Source: a bacterium (GTDB taxonomy: Bacteria > JAMCPX01). Taken from it: a stretch of 64,000 bases of DNA. Below the pieces are notes generated by a model that saw nothing but the letters and a program-made list of their open reading frames with translations, was not told the DNA's origin and made no database searches. Position 1 is the stretch's first letter, and each line of letters opens with the position of its first letter. The stretch spans positions 62,001 through 126,000 of the forward strand of contig JAJYLN010000002.1 in NCBI GenBank assembly GCA_021787665.1, written 5' to 3'. The translations under genes were made by a program, and so were the position numbers. Below, piece after piece: positions 10,097 to 20,053 of this stretch.

Positions 10097-11892
10097 TGGA
10101 CACCTCGCATATCAGGAACTTCTCTATCATAGCGCACATCGACCACGGGAAGTCTACGCTCGCTGACAGGATACTCGAGCGTACCGGGGTTCTCTCGATC
10201 AGGGAGAGGAAGGACCAGTTTCTCGACCAGATGGACCTCGAGAGGGAGAGGGGCATCACCATAAAAGCCTCGCCGGTGAGGATAGACTACCGCGCCAAGA
10301 CAGGGGAGGACTTCGTCTTCAATCTCATCGACACTCCGGGGCATGTCGACTTTTCCTACGAGGTGTCGAGGAGCCTTGCCGCATGCGAGGGCGCGCTGCT
10401 CGTCGTCGATGCCACGCAGGGCGTCGAGGCCCAGACGCTCGCGAATGCGTACCTCGCCATAGACAACGACCTTGAGCTCATTCCGGTGATAAATAAGATC
10501 GATCTCCCGGGTGCCGACCCCGGCAAGGTCAGGAAAGAGATAGAGGATATTATCGGCATCGATGCGTCGGGCGCGATACTGGCGAGCGCTAAAGAGGGCA
10601 TCGGCATAGACGAAATACTCGGTTCCATCATGACCCATATACCGCCGCCCGGAGGAGATCCGGACAGGCCCTTGAGCGCGCTCCTGTTCGATAGCTGGTA
10701 CGACAGCTACCAGGGCGTCGTCATGGTCGTGAGGCTGTTCGACGGCCACGTCAGGATAGGCGACCGGATACGGCTGTTATCCACGGGCAGGAGTTACGAG
10801 GTCACGAACCTTGGCGTCGTCGCCCCCATGGTGCGGGAAGTGTCCGGCCTCTCTGCCGGCGAGGTCGGGGTCATCATCGCCGGCATAAAGGACCTCCATG
10901 AGACGACGATCGGCGATACCATTACCCTCGACCGTGACCCGGTATCAGTCCCGCTCCCGGGGTTCAAGCACATCAAACCCATGGTGTTCTCAGGACTCTA
11001 CCCGATCGAGAACAACCAATACGAGCCCCTGAAGTCCGCCATCGAGAAGCTGAGCCTGAACGACTCGTCGTTCACGTACGAGCCGGAGACCTCCACGGCG
11101 CTGGGGTTCGGGTTCCGCTGCGGCTTCCTCGGGCTGCTACATAAGGAGATCGTGCAGGAGAGACTTGAGAGGGAGTACGGTCTCGAGCTCGTGACGACCG
11201 CTCCCACCGTGGCGTACAACATCTTTATCCAGGGAGACCAGAGGATATCGGTGGACAACCCTGCCAAGTTCCCGGAGGACAGATCGATCGAGAGGATAGA
11301 GGAGCCTTACGTCATCCTGACGATCCATATACCGTCGGAGTACGTGGGTGCCGTCCTGAAGCTGTGTGAAGAGAAGCGGGGGTTCCAGAAGGAGATGAAG
11401 TACCTGACCCAGAGCAAGGTCATGATCGTCTACGAGCTCCCCCTCTCGGAGATGATAAGCGACTTCTACGACAAGCTGAAGTCCCTGTCGCGCGGCTATG
11501 CGTCGATGGAGTACGAGTTCCTGGAGTACAAGGTATCGGACCTCATCAAGCTCAATATACTCATCAACGGCGAGTCCGTGGACGCGCTGTCCATCATCGT
11601 CCACAGGGAAAGCGCGTACTACCGGGGCAGGGCGCTCACCGAGAAGCTCAGGAAGGTCATACCGAGGCAACTCTTCGAAGTGAACATTCAGGCTGCCATC
11701 GGGTCCCGGGTCATCGCCAAGGAGAGCGTCAAGGCGCTCAGGAAGGACGTCCTGGCGAAGTGCTACGGCGGTGACATCACGCGGAAGCGCAAGCTGCTCG
11801 AGAAGCAGAAAGAAGGCAAGAGGAGGATGAAGCAGGTCGGCGTCATCAACATTCCGCAGGAGGCGTTCCTGTCGGTGCTGAAGACGGAGTGA
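10096..11892 (+). CDS. lepA: Elongation factor 4 (LepA)
   Basis: This 598-residue ribosome-associated GTPase is thought to help back-translocation or subunit assembly during translation. The GTPase motifs are intact: A-H-I-D-H-G-K-S-T (G1, residues about 11-19), D-T-P-G-H (G3) and N-K-I-D (G4). The C-terminal LepA-specific domain with the K[18 protein letters not shown] run is clear. The ATG uses the last A of the truA stop (TGATG), so translation is coupled. A TTG one codon upstream is also possible but is less likely. It is followed by lepB, the classic lepA-lepB pair. Confidence 0.96.
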   Translation: MDTSHIRNFSIIAHIDHGKSTLADRILERTGVLSIRERKDQFLDQMDLERERGITIKASPVRIDYRAKTGEDFVFNLIDTPGHVDFSYEVSRSLAACEGALLVVDATQGVEAQTLANAYLAIDNDLELIPVINKIDLPGADPGKVRKEIEDIIGIDASGAILASAKEGIGIDEILGSIMTHIPPPGGDPDRPLSALLFDSWYDSYQGVVMVVRLFDGHVRIGDRIRLLSTGRSYEVTNLGVVAPMVREVSGLSAGEVGVIIAGIKDLHETTIGDTITLDRDPVSVPLPGFKHIKPMVFSGLYPIENNQYEPLKSAIEKLSLNDSSFTYEPETSTALGFGFRCGFLGLLHKEIVQERLEREYGLELVTTAPTVAYNIFIQGDQRISVDNPAKFPEDRSIERIEEPYVILTIHIPSEYVGAVLKLCEEKRGFQKEMKYLTQSKVMIVYELPLSEMISDFYDKLKSLSRGYASMEYEFLEYKVSDLIKLNILINGESVDALSIIVHRESAYYRGRALTEKLRKVIPRQLFEVNIQAAIGSRVIAKESVKALRKDVLAKCYGGDITRKRKLLEKQKEGKRRMKQVGVINIPQEAFLSVLKTE

Positions 11893-11931
11893 GGGCGGGC
11901 ATTATCGGTTGTATTGTTGGAAGGAGAGACT

Positions 11932-12552
11932 ATGGCTAAAGAGAAGAAGAAAAAAGGTATCGTGAGGGAGTATGCGGAGGCGTTCGCGACCGCGATCGTG
12001 CTCGCCCTGATCATACGGGCGTTCATCATACAGGCGTTCAAGATCCCGTCCGGCTCCATGGAGCCGACCCTGCTGGTAGGGGACCACATCCTTGTCAATA
12101 AGTTCATATACGGGATGCATGTGCCGTTTACCAACGATGTCGTCTTGCCGGTCAGGGCGCCGCAGCGGGGCAACGTGATCGTGTTCGAGTACCCGAAGGA
12201 CGAGAACATAGATTTCATCAAGCGGGTCATAGGACTGCCCGGGGACAAGCTGCAAATCATAAACAAGCAGGTCTATATAAACGGCAAGAAGCTCGATGAA
12301 CCGTATGCGTACCACGGCGACCCGGAAGTGTTGCCGGCATCCGAGTCGCCGAGGGACAACTTCGGACCGATCATCGTCCCGAAGGGAGAATACTTCATGA
12401 TGGGCGACAACAGGGACTTCTCGAACGACTCGAGGTTCTGGGGGTACGTCAAAAGGGACCTGATTCTAGGGCAGGCCGACATCATATACTTCTCGTGGAA
12501 CCCGAAGACGCTGCATATAAGGTTCGACAGGTTCGGGAAGATCATACGTTAG
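11932..12552 (+). CDS. lepB: Signal peptidase I
   Basis: This 206-residue inner-membrane peptidase removes signal peptides from exported proteins, of which this window has many. After a Lys-rich start, one membrane helix (about 17-36) leads to P-S-G-S-M-E-P-T-L with the nucleophile Ser42. The general base is in F-I-K-R-V-I-G-L-P-G-D at Lys97. Box E, G-D-N-R-D-F-S-N-D-S-R-F-W-G, is present. The frame is open to a TTG at 11914, but the GGAAGGAGAG site in between points to the ATG at 11932. It is co-directional with lepA, 39 bases away. Confidence 0.95.
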   Translation: MAKEKKKKGIVREYAEAFATAIVLALIIRAFIIQAFKIPSGSMEPTLLVGDHILVNKFIYGMHVPFTNDVVLPVRAPQRGNVIVFEYPKDENIDFIKRVIGLPGDKLQIINKQVYINGKKLDEPYAYHGDPEVLPASESPRDNFGPIIVPKGEYFMMGDNRDFSNDSRFWGYVKRDLILGQADIIYFSWNPKTLHIRFDRFGKIIR

Positions 12553-12576
12553 ATTCTTACTTTGTAAGATCTATGC

Positions 12577-12616
12577 AAAATGCAGAGAAGATTTTTCGGT
12601 TGCGGCTGAAAGCCGC
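12577..12616. repeat. Dispersed repeat copy A (AAAATGCAGAGAAGAT plus hairpin)
   Basis: A 16-base block AAAATGCAGAGAAGAT (12577-12592) is followed by the hairpin GCGGCTGAAAGCCGC (12602-12616). Both parts recur at 25255-25270 and 25364-25378. The preceding ATTCTTAC at 12553 also has a counterpart near 25231. This copy lies just after lepB and could end its transcript. Confidence 0.7.
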
Positions 12617-12664
12617 CTTTGATTCTTTTCTTGACGCATGATTATCGAGGTGATAAAAAAACAA

Positions 12665-12725
12665 TGTAGGAGCGACCCGACAGGATGCCCCAGCTCAAGA
12701 GGGCGAATAATCATTCGTCCCTACA
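12665..12725. repeat. MITE-like 61-bp element upstream of 12739 gene
   Basis: The block opens TGTAGGAGCGA and closes TCGTCCCTACA, a terminal inverted repeat with 9 of 11 positions matching. An internal near-palindrome GGGCGAAT-AAT-CATTCGTCC sits at its right end. Its right border abuts the AAAAGGAGGAAGG ribosome site of the next gene. It looks like the short non-coding G-T-A-G-G-G-G-C-G repeats found in many genomes. Confidence 0.55.
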
Positions 12726-12738
12726 AAAGGAGGAAGGT

Positions 12739-14061
12739 ATGGGAAAAGATATTCTCAAGATTCTCGGACTCTCGGCCCTTGCGGTCATTGTTGCCGTGTT
12801 CGCGTACGACTGTGGCAGCAGCAGCGGCGGAGGCGGAACTTCGGGCCCGACTGTCTCGCTGACCTTCTCGCCGACGTCCGGTACGATAGATGCAGTCAAT
12901 CAAAATTCGATGTTCTATGAGAACATAGCGACATCGATCGGCAAGACAGCAGGCACGATTGATCCGTCATCGATACAGATCAGCATATCGCCGGCTTTGA
13001 GCTTTACCACGACAGTGGGGATCGCCGGCGGCAAGTTTGCAGGCTATGTAGACATTGTCCCGACCGGCTTCCTGGCGGCAGGAACGGCCTACATCGTGAC
13101 TACCCAGTTCAAGACCACGATCAGCGGCAAGATTTATCCGTTGACCCAGTCCAGCTCGTTTACCACGGTCACCACTGTCGGCACACCAGCGACTCCCGGC
13201 AGCAGCTTTTTTATCAACATAACCGGTGTGTTGCAGCCCTCGACGCTTGCACAAGTGCTCGCCGGTGGCTTGCCGAACATTGCTATCAGCATCATTACAG
13301 AGACCACGGCGATCAACAATGCCGACGCGGACGGCAGTATGATCATGTACGGCGGAGCAGCAGCCAGCAATACGCTGCCCACGGACATCCAGCCTGCCGG
13401 CTTTACGCTCCCGCTCGTGACGCAGTACCGTGGCCAGTACTTCAAGTCAGCAGGCAGCGTGATACTCGATGTATCGAGCTTACACATCCCGCTCCAGACC
13501 TTCGATCTCAGCGGTACGTTCAACGCGGCCGGCGGGATCGACAACGGTACGCTCTATGCGGTGCTCCACTGTACGGACACCCAGTGCTCGAACCTGGGCA
13601 CGACCGCCGGGCCGATCGTGGCGAGCTATATCGACTCCAATATGAACATGGCGGTACTCGGGACCTTTACAGGGACTGCCAATGCGCTCCCGGCACAGGG
13701 CTGGATCGGCGCATCGGATGTAACCGACACCACGCTGGTCAACGGTGCCGGACCGATGTCGACGGCGACACTCGAGGTCACGACGACGGCGTCCGGACCG
13801 CTTACGACGACAGCAACGCTGTCGTTTATCATACTTGCACAGACAGACTCGAACAACATGCTGAGTATCGCTGCAGACGGACAAGGTAGTCTGGCCTTTA
13901 CCGGCACAGGTCCCGGAGGCTCTCCTTATACGGTGACCATAACGTACCCGCTCGTCACGCCGGACACGGGTGTCCCGTTTACGACCAGCGCGCGAACACC
14001 GTACACGGCCTATTACCTGTTCGGTCTGTCGCCGTCGCTGACGACGCAGTTTACGCCTTAA
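12739..14061 (+). CDS. Secreted Ser/Thr-rich protein, possible lipoprotein
   Basis: This is a 440-residue exported protein of unknown function. The ATG at 12739 follows an AAAAGGAGGAAGG site; the frame is open to 12685 through the repeat element, which is not credible coding. A signal peptide (residues about 7-24) ends at F-A-Y-D-C, then S-S-S-G-G-G-G. The Cys with a Gly/Ser tether looks like a lipoprotein start, but Asp before the Cys breaks the usual L-x-G/A-C lipobox. A first domain (about 35-140) begins S-L-T-F-S-P-T-S-G-T, an immunoglobulin-like or bacterial Ig-type opening. The rest is beta-rich, low in Lys and rich in Thr, Gly and Ala. It is co-directional with a second surface protein downstream. 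Confidence 0.65.
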   Translation: MGKDILKILGLSALAVIVAVFAYDCGSSSGGGGTSGPTVSLTFSPTSGTIDAVNQNSMFYENIATSIGKTAGTIDPSSIQISISPALSFTTTVGIAGGKFAGYVDIVPTGFLAAGTAYIVTTQFKTTISGKIYPLTQSSSFTTVTTVGTPATPGSSFFINITGVLQPSTLAQVLAGGLPNIAISIITETTAINNADADGSMIMYGGAAASNTLPTDIQPAGFTLPLVTQYRGQYFKSAGSVILDVSSLHIPLQTFDLSGTFNAAGGIDNGTLYAVLHCTDTQCSNLGTTAGPIVASYIDSNMNMAVLGTFTGTANALPAQGWIGASDVTDTTLVNGAGPMSTATLEVTTTASGPLTTTATLSFIILAQTDSNNMLSIAADGQGSLAFTGTGPGGSPYTVTITYPLVTPDTGVPFTTSARTPYTAYYLFGLSPSLTTQFTP

Positions 14062-14069
14062 AAAAATAT

Positions 14070-14145
14070 TTTAAGGCCGGGCCATCCGGCTCTTGGAAGC
14101 AGGAGAGGCAGGCGAAAGCCTGTCCCTTCCTTTATGCTTGACAGT
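14070..14145. other. Intergenic hairpins between two surface-protein genes
   Basis: Between the stop at 14061 and the ATG at 14189 are a small G/C palindrome (GCCGGG-CCAT-CCGGC, about 14074-14087) and a stem GGCAGGC-GAAA-GCCTGTC near 14107-14124. Neither has a strong adjoining T-run. They may be a weak terminator or an mRNA-stability structure. I see no promoter here. Confidence 0.35.
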
Positions 14146-14188
14146 ATTTTTATCGTGGTGTATGAATAAATAAAAAAGGGGAGGACCA

Positions 14189-15925
14189 ATGAAGTCGAAT
14201 AAAAGAACGGTGTTAGGGATAGCGGTGGCGATGGCAGCACTATCCGGGCTGGTAGTCGGTGGATGCGGAGGGAACAAGCCGAGTGGGCCAAATATACAGC
14301 AGTTGACAACGGATGGCTCGAATGCCCTGATAAATAAGAACCCGACGGCGGCGAAGACCAGTTTCCAGTCGGTGCTGAATGCGAAGGCCAATGATTGCAA
14401 CGGCGAGTGGGGCATGGTCCTTGCGGACATTCAGGACGCGACGGTAAACCAGATTCCGAACCTGCCTTCCAACCTTGTCAGCGGTGTCCTGGCGGACAAC
14501 CTTGCAAGCATTTTTACGGGGGTGAGCACGGACCTTGCCGATATACCGGCGAGGACTGCAGTGATAGAGTCGAAGGGCTGTGAGTTTACGCTGTCGAGCC
14601 TTCCCATCGACATCAAGCCGGACTTCAGCTCCCTGATCAACGAGTTGCAATCCCTGGGCATCAACCTCAGTATCAACCTGTCGATAAACTACTCCTTCAA
14701 CCTCGGGAACCAGTGGGGACCTGCCGAGGCGAGGATACTCGGTGCGGGGTCGAACGCGCTGCTCGCATTCATCAACATCCTCGGTGCGCACCAGCTCGAT
14801 GTTACGGACATCATGAGCAACCTCAGTACGCTGGAGGGCCTCCTCACGGGCGGTCTGAACCTCAGCGACCCGATCAAGCTCATAAGGTCGCTCGGTCCTG
14901 TATTTACCGCGTTGCCGAAGCTGCTTGCGTTCAACAACTCCGGCACCGGCCCGGCAGACATAACGACAGCGGGCGCGGAGATCAACGCGGCGCTGACCGA
15001 GATAAGCGGCATCAATGACAGCCTGCAGGCTGACAAGGGCATTGCCGCCAAGGTCATCTCGTACGATGACGCAAACAGCAACGGGGTTGTGGATGCCGGC
15101 GATACCTTTACCCTCGGCATCATGGACCTCACGCCGACGACCGGGCCGGTCAATGTGCTCGTGGAAGCGACCGGCAGCGAGACCTTTACGGTCCCTGCGT
15201 ACCCCGGCTATGCCGGCGAGTACGGAGACTTCAATGTATCGAGCAACACGATCCCGGCGGCCAAGGCCCTGCTCGATAAGTTCATCAACAACCTGACAAG
15301 CGGCTCGCCGAATATCGTTCCCACGGACGTCAACGCGCTTCTGGCGGCGATAGGCTTTACCGGCTACAGCTTCACGACCTCCGTTGTCGCCCTCAACCCA
15401 TCTTCGATATTTGCGAACCCGGAGCCTTTGAGGACCTTCTTCCCGACACTTTCAACACAGTCATGGACTACAACGACACCCATAGGTCAGTTCCAAGTCG
15501 AGGCAGAGGTAGCGAACGTGCTTACCACGACCGCGTGGTACTACGAAGCAGGGGATGACCCCCATTTTACGGACACGACAGTGAGCGGCATATCGATAAC
15601 TGCGGACGGTGTCTCCGTGCCTTCCTCGGCGGCGGACCTGTACAATGGCAGCCTCATGGGCACTCAATTGACCATACCGGCCATGCTGCCGTACATATCG
15701 TTCAATGACCCGACCTTCGACGGGGTGCTTTCCATCGACCTGAGCCAGTTGCTCGAGTTCTGCGAAGGTGGTCCGTCGTGCCCGGTGAGCAGTCCTACAG
15801 GGTTCAAGGCCGCGACAAGCTACAGTCTCAACAAGGTCATAGCGGCCGGCGTGTACGGGCTGTTCACGGATACAACAAGTAGCCCTGTTGGACAGCACTT
15901 CACCACGGAGGACCCGATCTGGTAA
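14189..15925 (+). CDS. Large lipoprotein with TPR-like start, function unknown
   Basis: This is a 578-residue lipoprotein. The signal peptide ends in a good lipobox, L-V-V-G-G-C, with Cys26, followed by G-G-N-K-P-S-G. The first mature segment (about 34-90: L-I-N-K-N-P-T-A-A-K-T-S-F-Q-S-V-L-N) resembles a single TPR-like helical pair. A Ca-binding-like loop D-D-A-N-S-N-G-V-V-D-A-G-D-T-F occurs near residue 296. The remainder is rich in Asn, Ser and Leu. The start is supported by GGGGAGG eight bases upstream. A strong intrinsic terminator follows, so this is the last gene of its unit. I do not recognise the family. Confidence 0.7.
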   Translation: MKSNKRTVLGIAVAMAALSGLVVGGCGGNKPSGPNIQQLTTDGSNALINKNPTAAKTSFQSVLNAKANDCNGEWGMVLADIQDATVNQIPNLPSNLVSGVLADNLASIFTGVSTDLADIPARTAVIESKGCEFTLSSLPIDIKPDFSSLINELQSLGINLSINLSINYSFNLGNQWGPAEARILGAGSNALLAFINILGAHQLDVTDIMSNLSTLEGLLTGGLNLSDPIKLIRSLGPVFTALPKLLAFNNSGTGPADITTAGAEINAALTEISGINDSLQADKGIAAKVISYDDANSNGVVDAGDTFTLGIMDLTPTTGPVNVLVEATGSETFTVPAYPGYAGEYGDFNVSSNTIPAAKALLDKFINNLTSGSPNIVPTDVNALLAAIGFTGYSFTTSVVALNPSSIFANPEPLRTFFPTLSTQSWTTTTPIGQFQVEAEVANVLTTTAWYYEAGDDPHFTDTTVSGISITADGVSVPSSAADLYNGSLMGTQLTIPAMLPYISFNDPTFDGVLSIDLSQLLEFCEGGPSCPVSSPTGFKAATSYSLNKVIAAGVYGLFTDTTSSPVGQHFTTEDPIW

Positions 15926-15953
15926 GAGTATAAAAAAGCCAAGTCCCTTTCGC

Positions 15954-15973
15954 CTTCCCCTCGATAGGGGAAG
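15954..15973. repeat. Perfect 8-bp palindrome before terminator
   Basis: CTTCCCCT and AGGGGAAG flank a CGAT loop. It belongs by eye to the same C-tract/G-tract palindrome type seen at 961, 2599, 9766, 25289 and 55319. Confidence 0.55.
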
Positions 15974-15984
15974 ACGGGGATCGA

Positions 15985-16022
15985 TAAAGGGGCGAGAAGG
16001 ACTCGCCCCTTTTTATTTCTTT
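15985..16022 (+). terminator. Rho-independent terminator
   Basis: An 11-bp stem AAAGGGGCGAG / CTCGCCCCTTT with a five-base loop (AAGGA) runs straight into a T-rich tract (TTTATTTCTTT). This is the clearest intrinsic terminator in the window and separates the lipoprotein unit from tamB. Confidence 0.9.
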
Positions 16023-16055
16023 AAATCTTCCTGATTTATTGATATATTGATCGTG

Positions 16056-19000
16056 ATGAAGGAAAGAAAGACCAAGGCCTACATATTCTATGGGATAATC
16101 TCGCTGATCGCGCTTGCGATTGTCGTCGTACTGAGAACGGATGTCATCGAGAACCTCTTCAAAGACAGGATAGCGCGGTTTATCTCGGAGAAGACCGGGA
16201 TCCAGATGTCCATCGGCAGGATAGACGTGTCCATCCTCTCGTCGAGCGTAACGCTTTCATCCCTTGCCCTCAAGAGCGACGGGACGACCGGTGCGGACAT
16301 ACGGAGGCTGACCTTCGTCCTGGAGCCACCGAGCATTTTTGCCCGCAAGCCGAGACTGAAGCTCCTGTCGATAGACGGGGCCGAGTTCTCGGCGACGATA
16401 AGCGCCGGCATGACCAGGGGGCTGACAAAGGGGATGCAGCGGAAGGGCCATGGCCTCGCTATGAGGGCGATAGCTGGCATACTCCCGGTGTCTCTGAACC
16501 ATGTCGTGGTGAAACATGCGTCCCTCTTGCTGAACGTGCCTGCTTACCGTACGAGCATCTGCGTGCGTGACGTATCGATGGACACTTATCCGGACCTGGA
16601 GGACAATACGATAAAGGGCTCGGTGGAGATGAAGGGGACGACGCTGACAAGGGCCGGTATCACGTTTACGGTGGCAGACCTCAAACTCGACGCCGGTCTG
16701 GACAACCGCGATATTTCGATACGCAGCCTGGACCTGCATGCTGATCACGTCAGACTCTCTGCGAGCGGCGTCATAAAGGACTACGAAAACCCCTGGCTCG
16801 CGCTGGACCTGAAGGCGTCGGTCGATCATATCGAGGGATTGGACCCTGTCCTGAAGGCCCTCCCTGTCTCGTTGCCGTACCTTGCGGGCAGCTATTCGCT
16901 CGACGGCAATATCAGGGGGAACCTTCTGGATCCGTCCTCGGCCGGCAGGATAGGCTTCGCCGATATGATGGTCGGCGGTATACGCGGCGGTTCCGGGACG
17001 ATCACCTATTCATTCAGGTCCGGCAGGATATTCATCAAAAACGGGGACGTCGACATTGCCGGGGGCAGGGTAAAGATGAAGGGGAAGGTCGACCTTTCGA
17101 ATAACAAAGTGCCGGCAGACCTTTCTCTCGACCTTGCCGGGATTAGCTTCGGCAGATTGCTCGATGCATTGACGGTATCCGGTCCCTATGTCGATGGCAA
17201 GATAACAGGACAGGTATCTGTACGGGGTACGTTCAATCCGGTGTTCCTATCGGGCAGCTCGAAAGTGCAGTTCAGAAGATTCTCGGTCTACGACGGTCCT
17301 TTCAACGGTAAGGGAAGACATACCATTATGGTCGTGAAGCCCGTCGATATCGCGACCGGTGTCATTTTTACGGACCGGTGCGCTTATATTACGGACACGA
17401 CGGTAACATCTGCACGGTCGCTCGTCCACGCCACCACTGCTTTATTCTTTACCGGCGCCATGCGCCTGAGCTTTGACTCTGACAAGGTGGATATGCAGGA
17501 CGTCAGTCCTATAGCGGACATCCCGTACACCGGCGTCGGCAGGGTGAAGGGGCTCATCGCGGGGCCGTTTACCGATATCGCTATCTACGGCGATACTGCA
17601 TTTCGCGATTTCAGCATGGAGCACATAAAGCTCGGCGCCGTGACCGGCGGTGTAGGCTTCAGAAAGGACACCCTGTCCCTGACATCGGTTCGGGCAGCGA
17701 CTGCCGCCGGGTCGCACCTGTATGTCGACGGCGGCATACGGTTTGCCAGCAGGGTCGGGCTCCGTTTCGGAGTAAAGTTCGCCCCCCTTGCTATGGTCGA
17801 TATCGCACGGAATGCAGGGATTACCCTGAGCACTGGCGGCTCCATAACCGGCAGCGCAACGCTCGACGGCCCTGCGCTTGCGATGAGCGGCGCTGCGGAC
17901 CTGCGCTTTTCGGAGCCAGATTTTTACTGGCAGTCATTCGATCGGGGAGACGTCAGGCTGCGTATAGATCGGGGGACGTTTCATATTGTCGGGGCGGAGT
18001 TCACACAAGGGCACAGTACGGTCCACGTCGGCGGCTCCCTGGCCGAGGACGGCACCGTCGACGTCGGCTTTTCCAGCGATGGGTTCGATGTCGCAGATAT
18101 CGATCCGGTGGTCAGGTCAGGCATGCCCCTGAAGGCGCGGGCGGCCTTCGATGGCCACATCAGCGGTACTACCTACGACCCGTTAGGAAGCGCCTCGGTA
18201 GAGATAAAGGACTTCTTTTATGACGGCAGCAGGATGCCGGACGCCTTGGCGCGCCTATCCCTTTCGCACGGCGTGCTCTCGATGATTTCCCGGCTTTTCG
18301 ACAGGTCCCTCGATGTTCGTGCAGGACTGGACCTGTCCCGGGGACACCCGTTCGAGCTGACGGCGTGGCTCCGCAGATTCAACGCGCTCCCCCTGACCTC
18401 TGTCCTCTTCGGGGCTGGGGTCACGTCCGACGTTACCGGCGAGCTGCGGTTTACCGGGAGGCTCAGCAGTATGCCGGACTCCCTGGTCGGCTCCGTCTAT
18501 CTGCCGACCATCGCTATCGGGGCTTCGTATGCGGTATTGCACAACAAGAGGCCGGTGTCCATAGACATTGCGAAAGACGACGTGCACGTCAGGGATTTTA
18601 CCATCGTCGGAAAGAACAGTGTTCTGAACATAAGCGGGTCCTATGGCCTGAAGGGGAGTGTCGATATGCTGGTCCATGCCGATATCGACCTCGACTATCT
18701 GCCGGTATTGACCAACGTCGTTGCCGGGGCGACCGGGAGCTTTAAGCTCGACACGCGGATCTCTGGACGGGGAAAGAACATCGCCCTGCATGGCGGTGCC
18801 GATCTGAACGGCGATGCGACTTTTGCAGATCTGCCGTTGACGCTGTCCGGCGTCCATCTGTCCGTGGTCATGGCCGGCAACACTATCATGGTGAAGACCC
18901 TGACCGGGAACATCAATGCCGGTACGATGTACGGGAGCGGGAGGATCATTACCGCGGGGTTCCTGCCGGGCATTTTCAGTCTCTCCCTTTCGTTCAAGGG

Positions 19001-20051
19001 CATGAATTATGTCTACGACAACACTATACCCCTCCTGCTCGACGGCGATCTCGGCATCAAGGGTACATATCCGTCGCCCGTACTCGAGGGCAATATCAAG
19101 GTCGTGAATGCGGTCTATACGGACTATATCAACTGGGAAGACCAGATGCTGAAGTTCCAGCACAGGAGGTATGAGCCCGAAGGTCTCGAGCACAAGGGCG
19201 GACATCCCCTGAGGCTGAATGTCGGCATAGAGGCCAACAACAGTATCGTCGTCGACAACAACATCATCGATACCGTGCTCAGTGCTGAGCTCAAAGTCCT
19301 CGGTAACGTCGATGACCCGGTCATCGTGGGCAACGTCTCCACGAACGAAGGCAGGATCTACTATCGGTCTACCACCTTTAAGGTCGACCAGGCACTGGTG
19401 ACCTACACCCGGGAACACCCCCGCAACCCGTTCGTGGATCTGAGGGCGTCCACGTCCCAGCGGTTCCTGGTAGACAGTCAGGCTGGAACCCCCGAATACT
19501 CGGACTACAGGATCTACCTTACCATCGCCGGAGAGCTCGACAAGCTGAATGTCAATCTGACCTCGAACCCTCCCAACCTCGGTGAGATGGACATCATCAG
19601 CGAGCTCACCTACGGCGTGACCACTGCAGACCTCATGAAGAGCGGCGTAAGCTCAGCCGCTGCCTACGAGGTCGGTACAGCGGTGGGGAGTAAGCTTGCG
19701 AAGGACATCTTCTCGAACATCATCGGCAGCGAAGGCCTGAATAAGCTAAAGAAAATATTCTGGTTCGACAACCTCCAGGTAGAACCCTACTATCCTCTCG
19801 GTGCCTTGGGCATGCCCACCACGAGCATACGACTCACCGTGACGAAGAGGATCTCCAACAAGTTCAATATACTCTATTCCAACGACCTGAGCGGCTACAA
19901 CCTGCAGCGCTTCCAGGGGGAGTATAAGCTGAGCAGGAGGCTTTATTTTATCGGGAGCTGGGACAACAGTTACCTCGATTCGCAGTCGAACACGAGCAAC
20001 AGCGGCATCGGCGATCTGGGCGGTGACATAAAGTATAAGTACGAGTTCTGA
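16056..20051 (+). CDS. tamB: TamB-like translocation/assembly protein (DUF490)
   Basis: This is a 1,331-residue AsmA/TamB-type protein. An N-terminal membrane anchor (about 8-28) is followed by a long periplasmic beta-rich region with repeated strand pairs, as in AsmA/DUF490 proteins thought to form a hydrophobic groove for lipid or protein transfer between membranes. The C-terminal 350 residues match the TamB domain: N-P-F-V-D-L-R-A-S, the G-E-L-D-K-L-N-V-N-L-T-S-N-P-P segment, and a terminal K-Y-E-F resembling an outer-membrane strand. The ATG at 16056 is preferred over TTG 16047 and GTG 16053, although no clear ribosome site is visible. The Omp85 gene follows two bases later, so the pair is a TamB-TamA unit. 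Confidence 0.85.
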   Translation: MKERKTKAYIFYGIISLIALAIVVVLRTDVIENLFKDRIARFISEKTGIQMSIGRIDVSILSSSVTLSSLALKSDGTTGADIRRLTFVLEPPSIFARKPRLKLLSIDGAEFSATISAGMTRGLTKGMQRKGHGLAMRAIAGILPVSLNHVVVKHASLLLNVPAYRTSICVRDVSMDTYPDLEDNTIKGSVEMKGTTLTRAGITFTVADLKLDAGLDNRDISIRSLDLHADHVRLSASGVIKDYENPWLALDLKASVDHIEGLDPVLKALPVSLPYLAGSYSLDGNIRGNLLDPSSAGRIGFADMMVGGIRGGSGTITYSFRSGRIFIKNGDVDIAGGRVKMKGKVDLSNNKVPADLSLDLAGISFGRLLDALTVSGPYVDGKITGQVSVRGTFNPVFLSGSSKVQFRRFSVYDGPFNGKGRHTIMVVKPVDIATGVIFTDRCAYITDTTVTSARSLVHATTALFFTGAMRLSFDSDKVDMQDVSPIADIPYTGVGRVKGLIAGPFTDIAIYGDTAFRDFSMEHIKLGAVTGGVGFRKDTLSLTSVRAATAAGSHLYVDGGIRFASRVGLRFGVKFAPLAMVDIARNAGITLSTGGSITGSATLDGPALAMSGAADLRFSEPDFYWQSFDRGDVRLRIDRGTFHIVGAEFTQGHSTVHVGGSLAEDGTVDVGFSSDGFDVADIDPVVRSGMPLKARAAFDGHISGTTYDPLGSASVEIKDFFYDGSRMPDALARLSLSHGVLSMISRLFDRSLDVRAGLDLSRGHPFELTAWLRRFNALPLTSVLFGAGVTSDVTGELRFTGRLSSMPDSLVGSVYLPTIAIGASYAVLHNKRPVSIDIAKDDVHVRDFTIVGKNSVLNISGSYGLKGSVDMLVHADIDLDYLPVLTNVVAGATGSFKLDTRISGRGKNIALHGGADLNGDATFADLPLTLSGVHLSVVMAGNTIMVKTLTGNINAGTMYGSGRIITAGFLPGIFSLSLSFKGMNYVYDNTIPLLLDGDLGIKGTYPSPVLEGNIKVVNAVYTDYINWEDQMLKFQHRRYEPEGLEHKGGHPLRLNVGIEANNSIVVDNNIIDTVLSAELKVLGNVDDPVIVGNVSTNEGRIYYRSTTFKVDQALVTYTREHPRNPFVDLRASTSQRFLVDSQAGTPEYSDYRIYLTIAGELDKLNVNLTSNPPNLGEMDIISELTYGVTTADLMKSGVSSAAAYEVGTAVGSKLAKDIFSNIIGSEGLNKLKKIFWFDNLQVEPYYPLGALGMPTTSIRLTVTKRISNKFNILYSNDLSGYNLQRFQGEYKLSRRLYFIGSWDNSYLDSQSNTSNSGIGDLGGDIKYKYEF

Positions 20052-20053
20052 AG

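Noticed and set aside
18255-19418. 387-codon minus-strand frame inside tamB
   Set aside because: It is a shadow frame opposite DUF490 coding sequence, with no motif or start signal.
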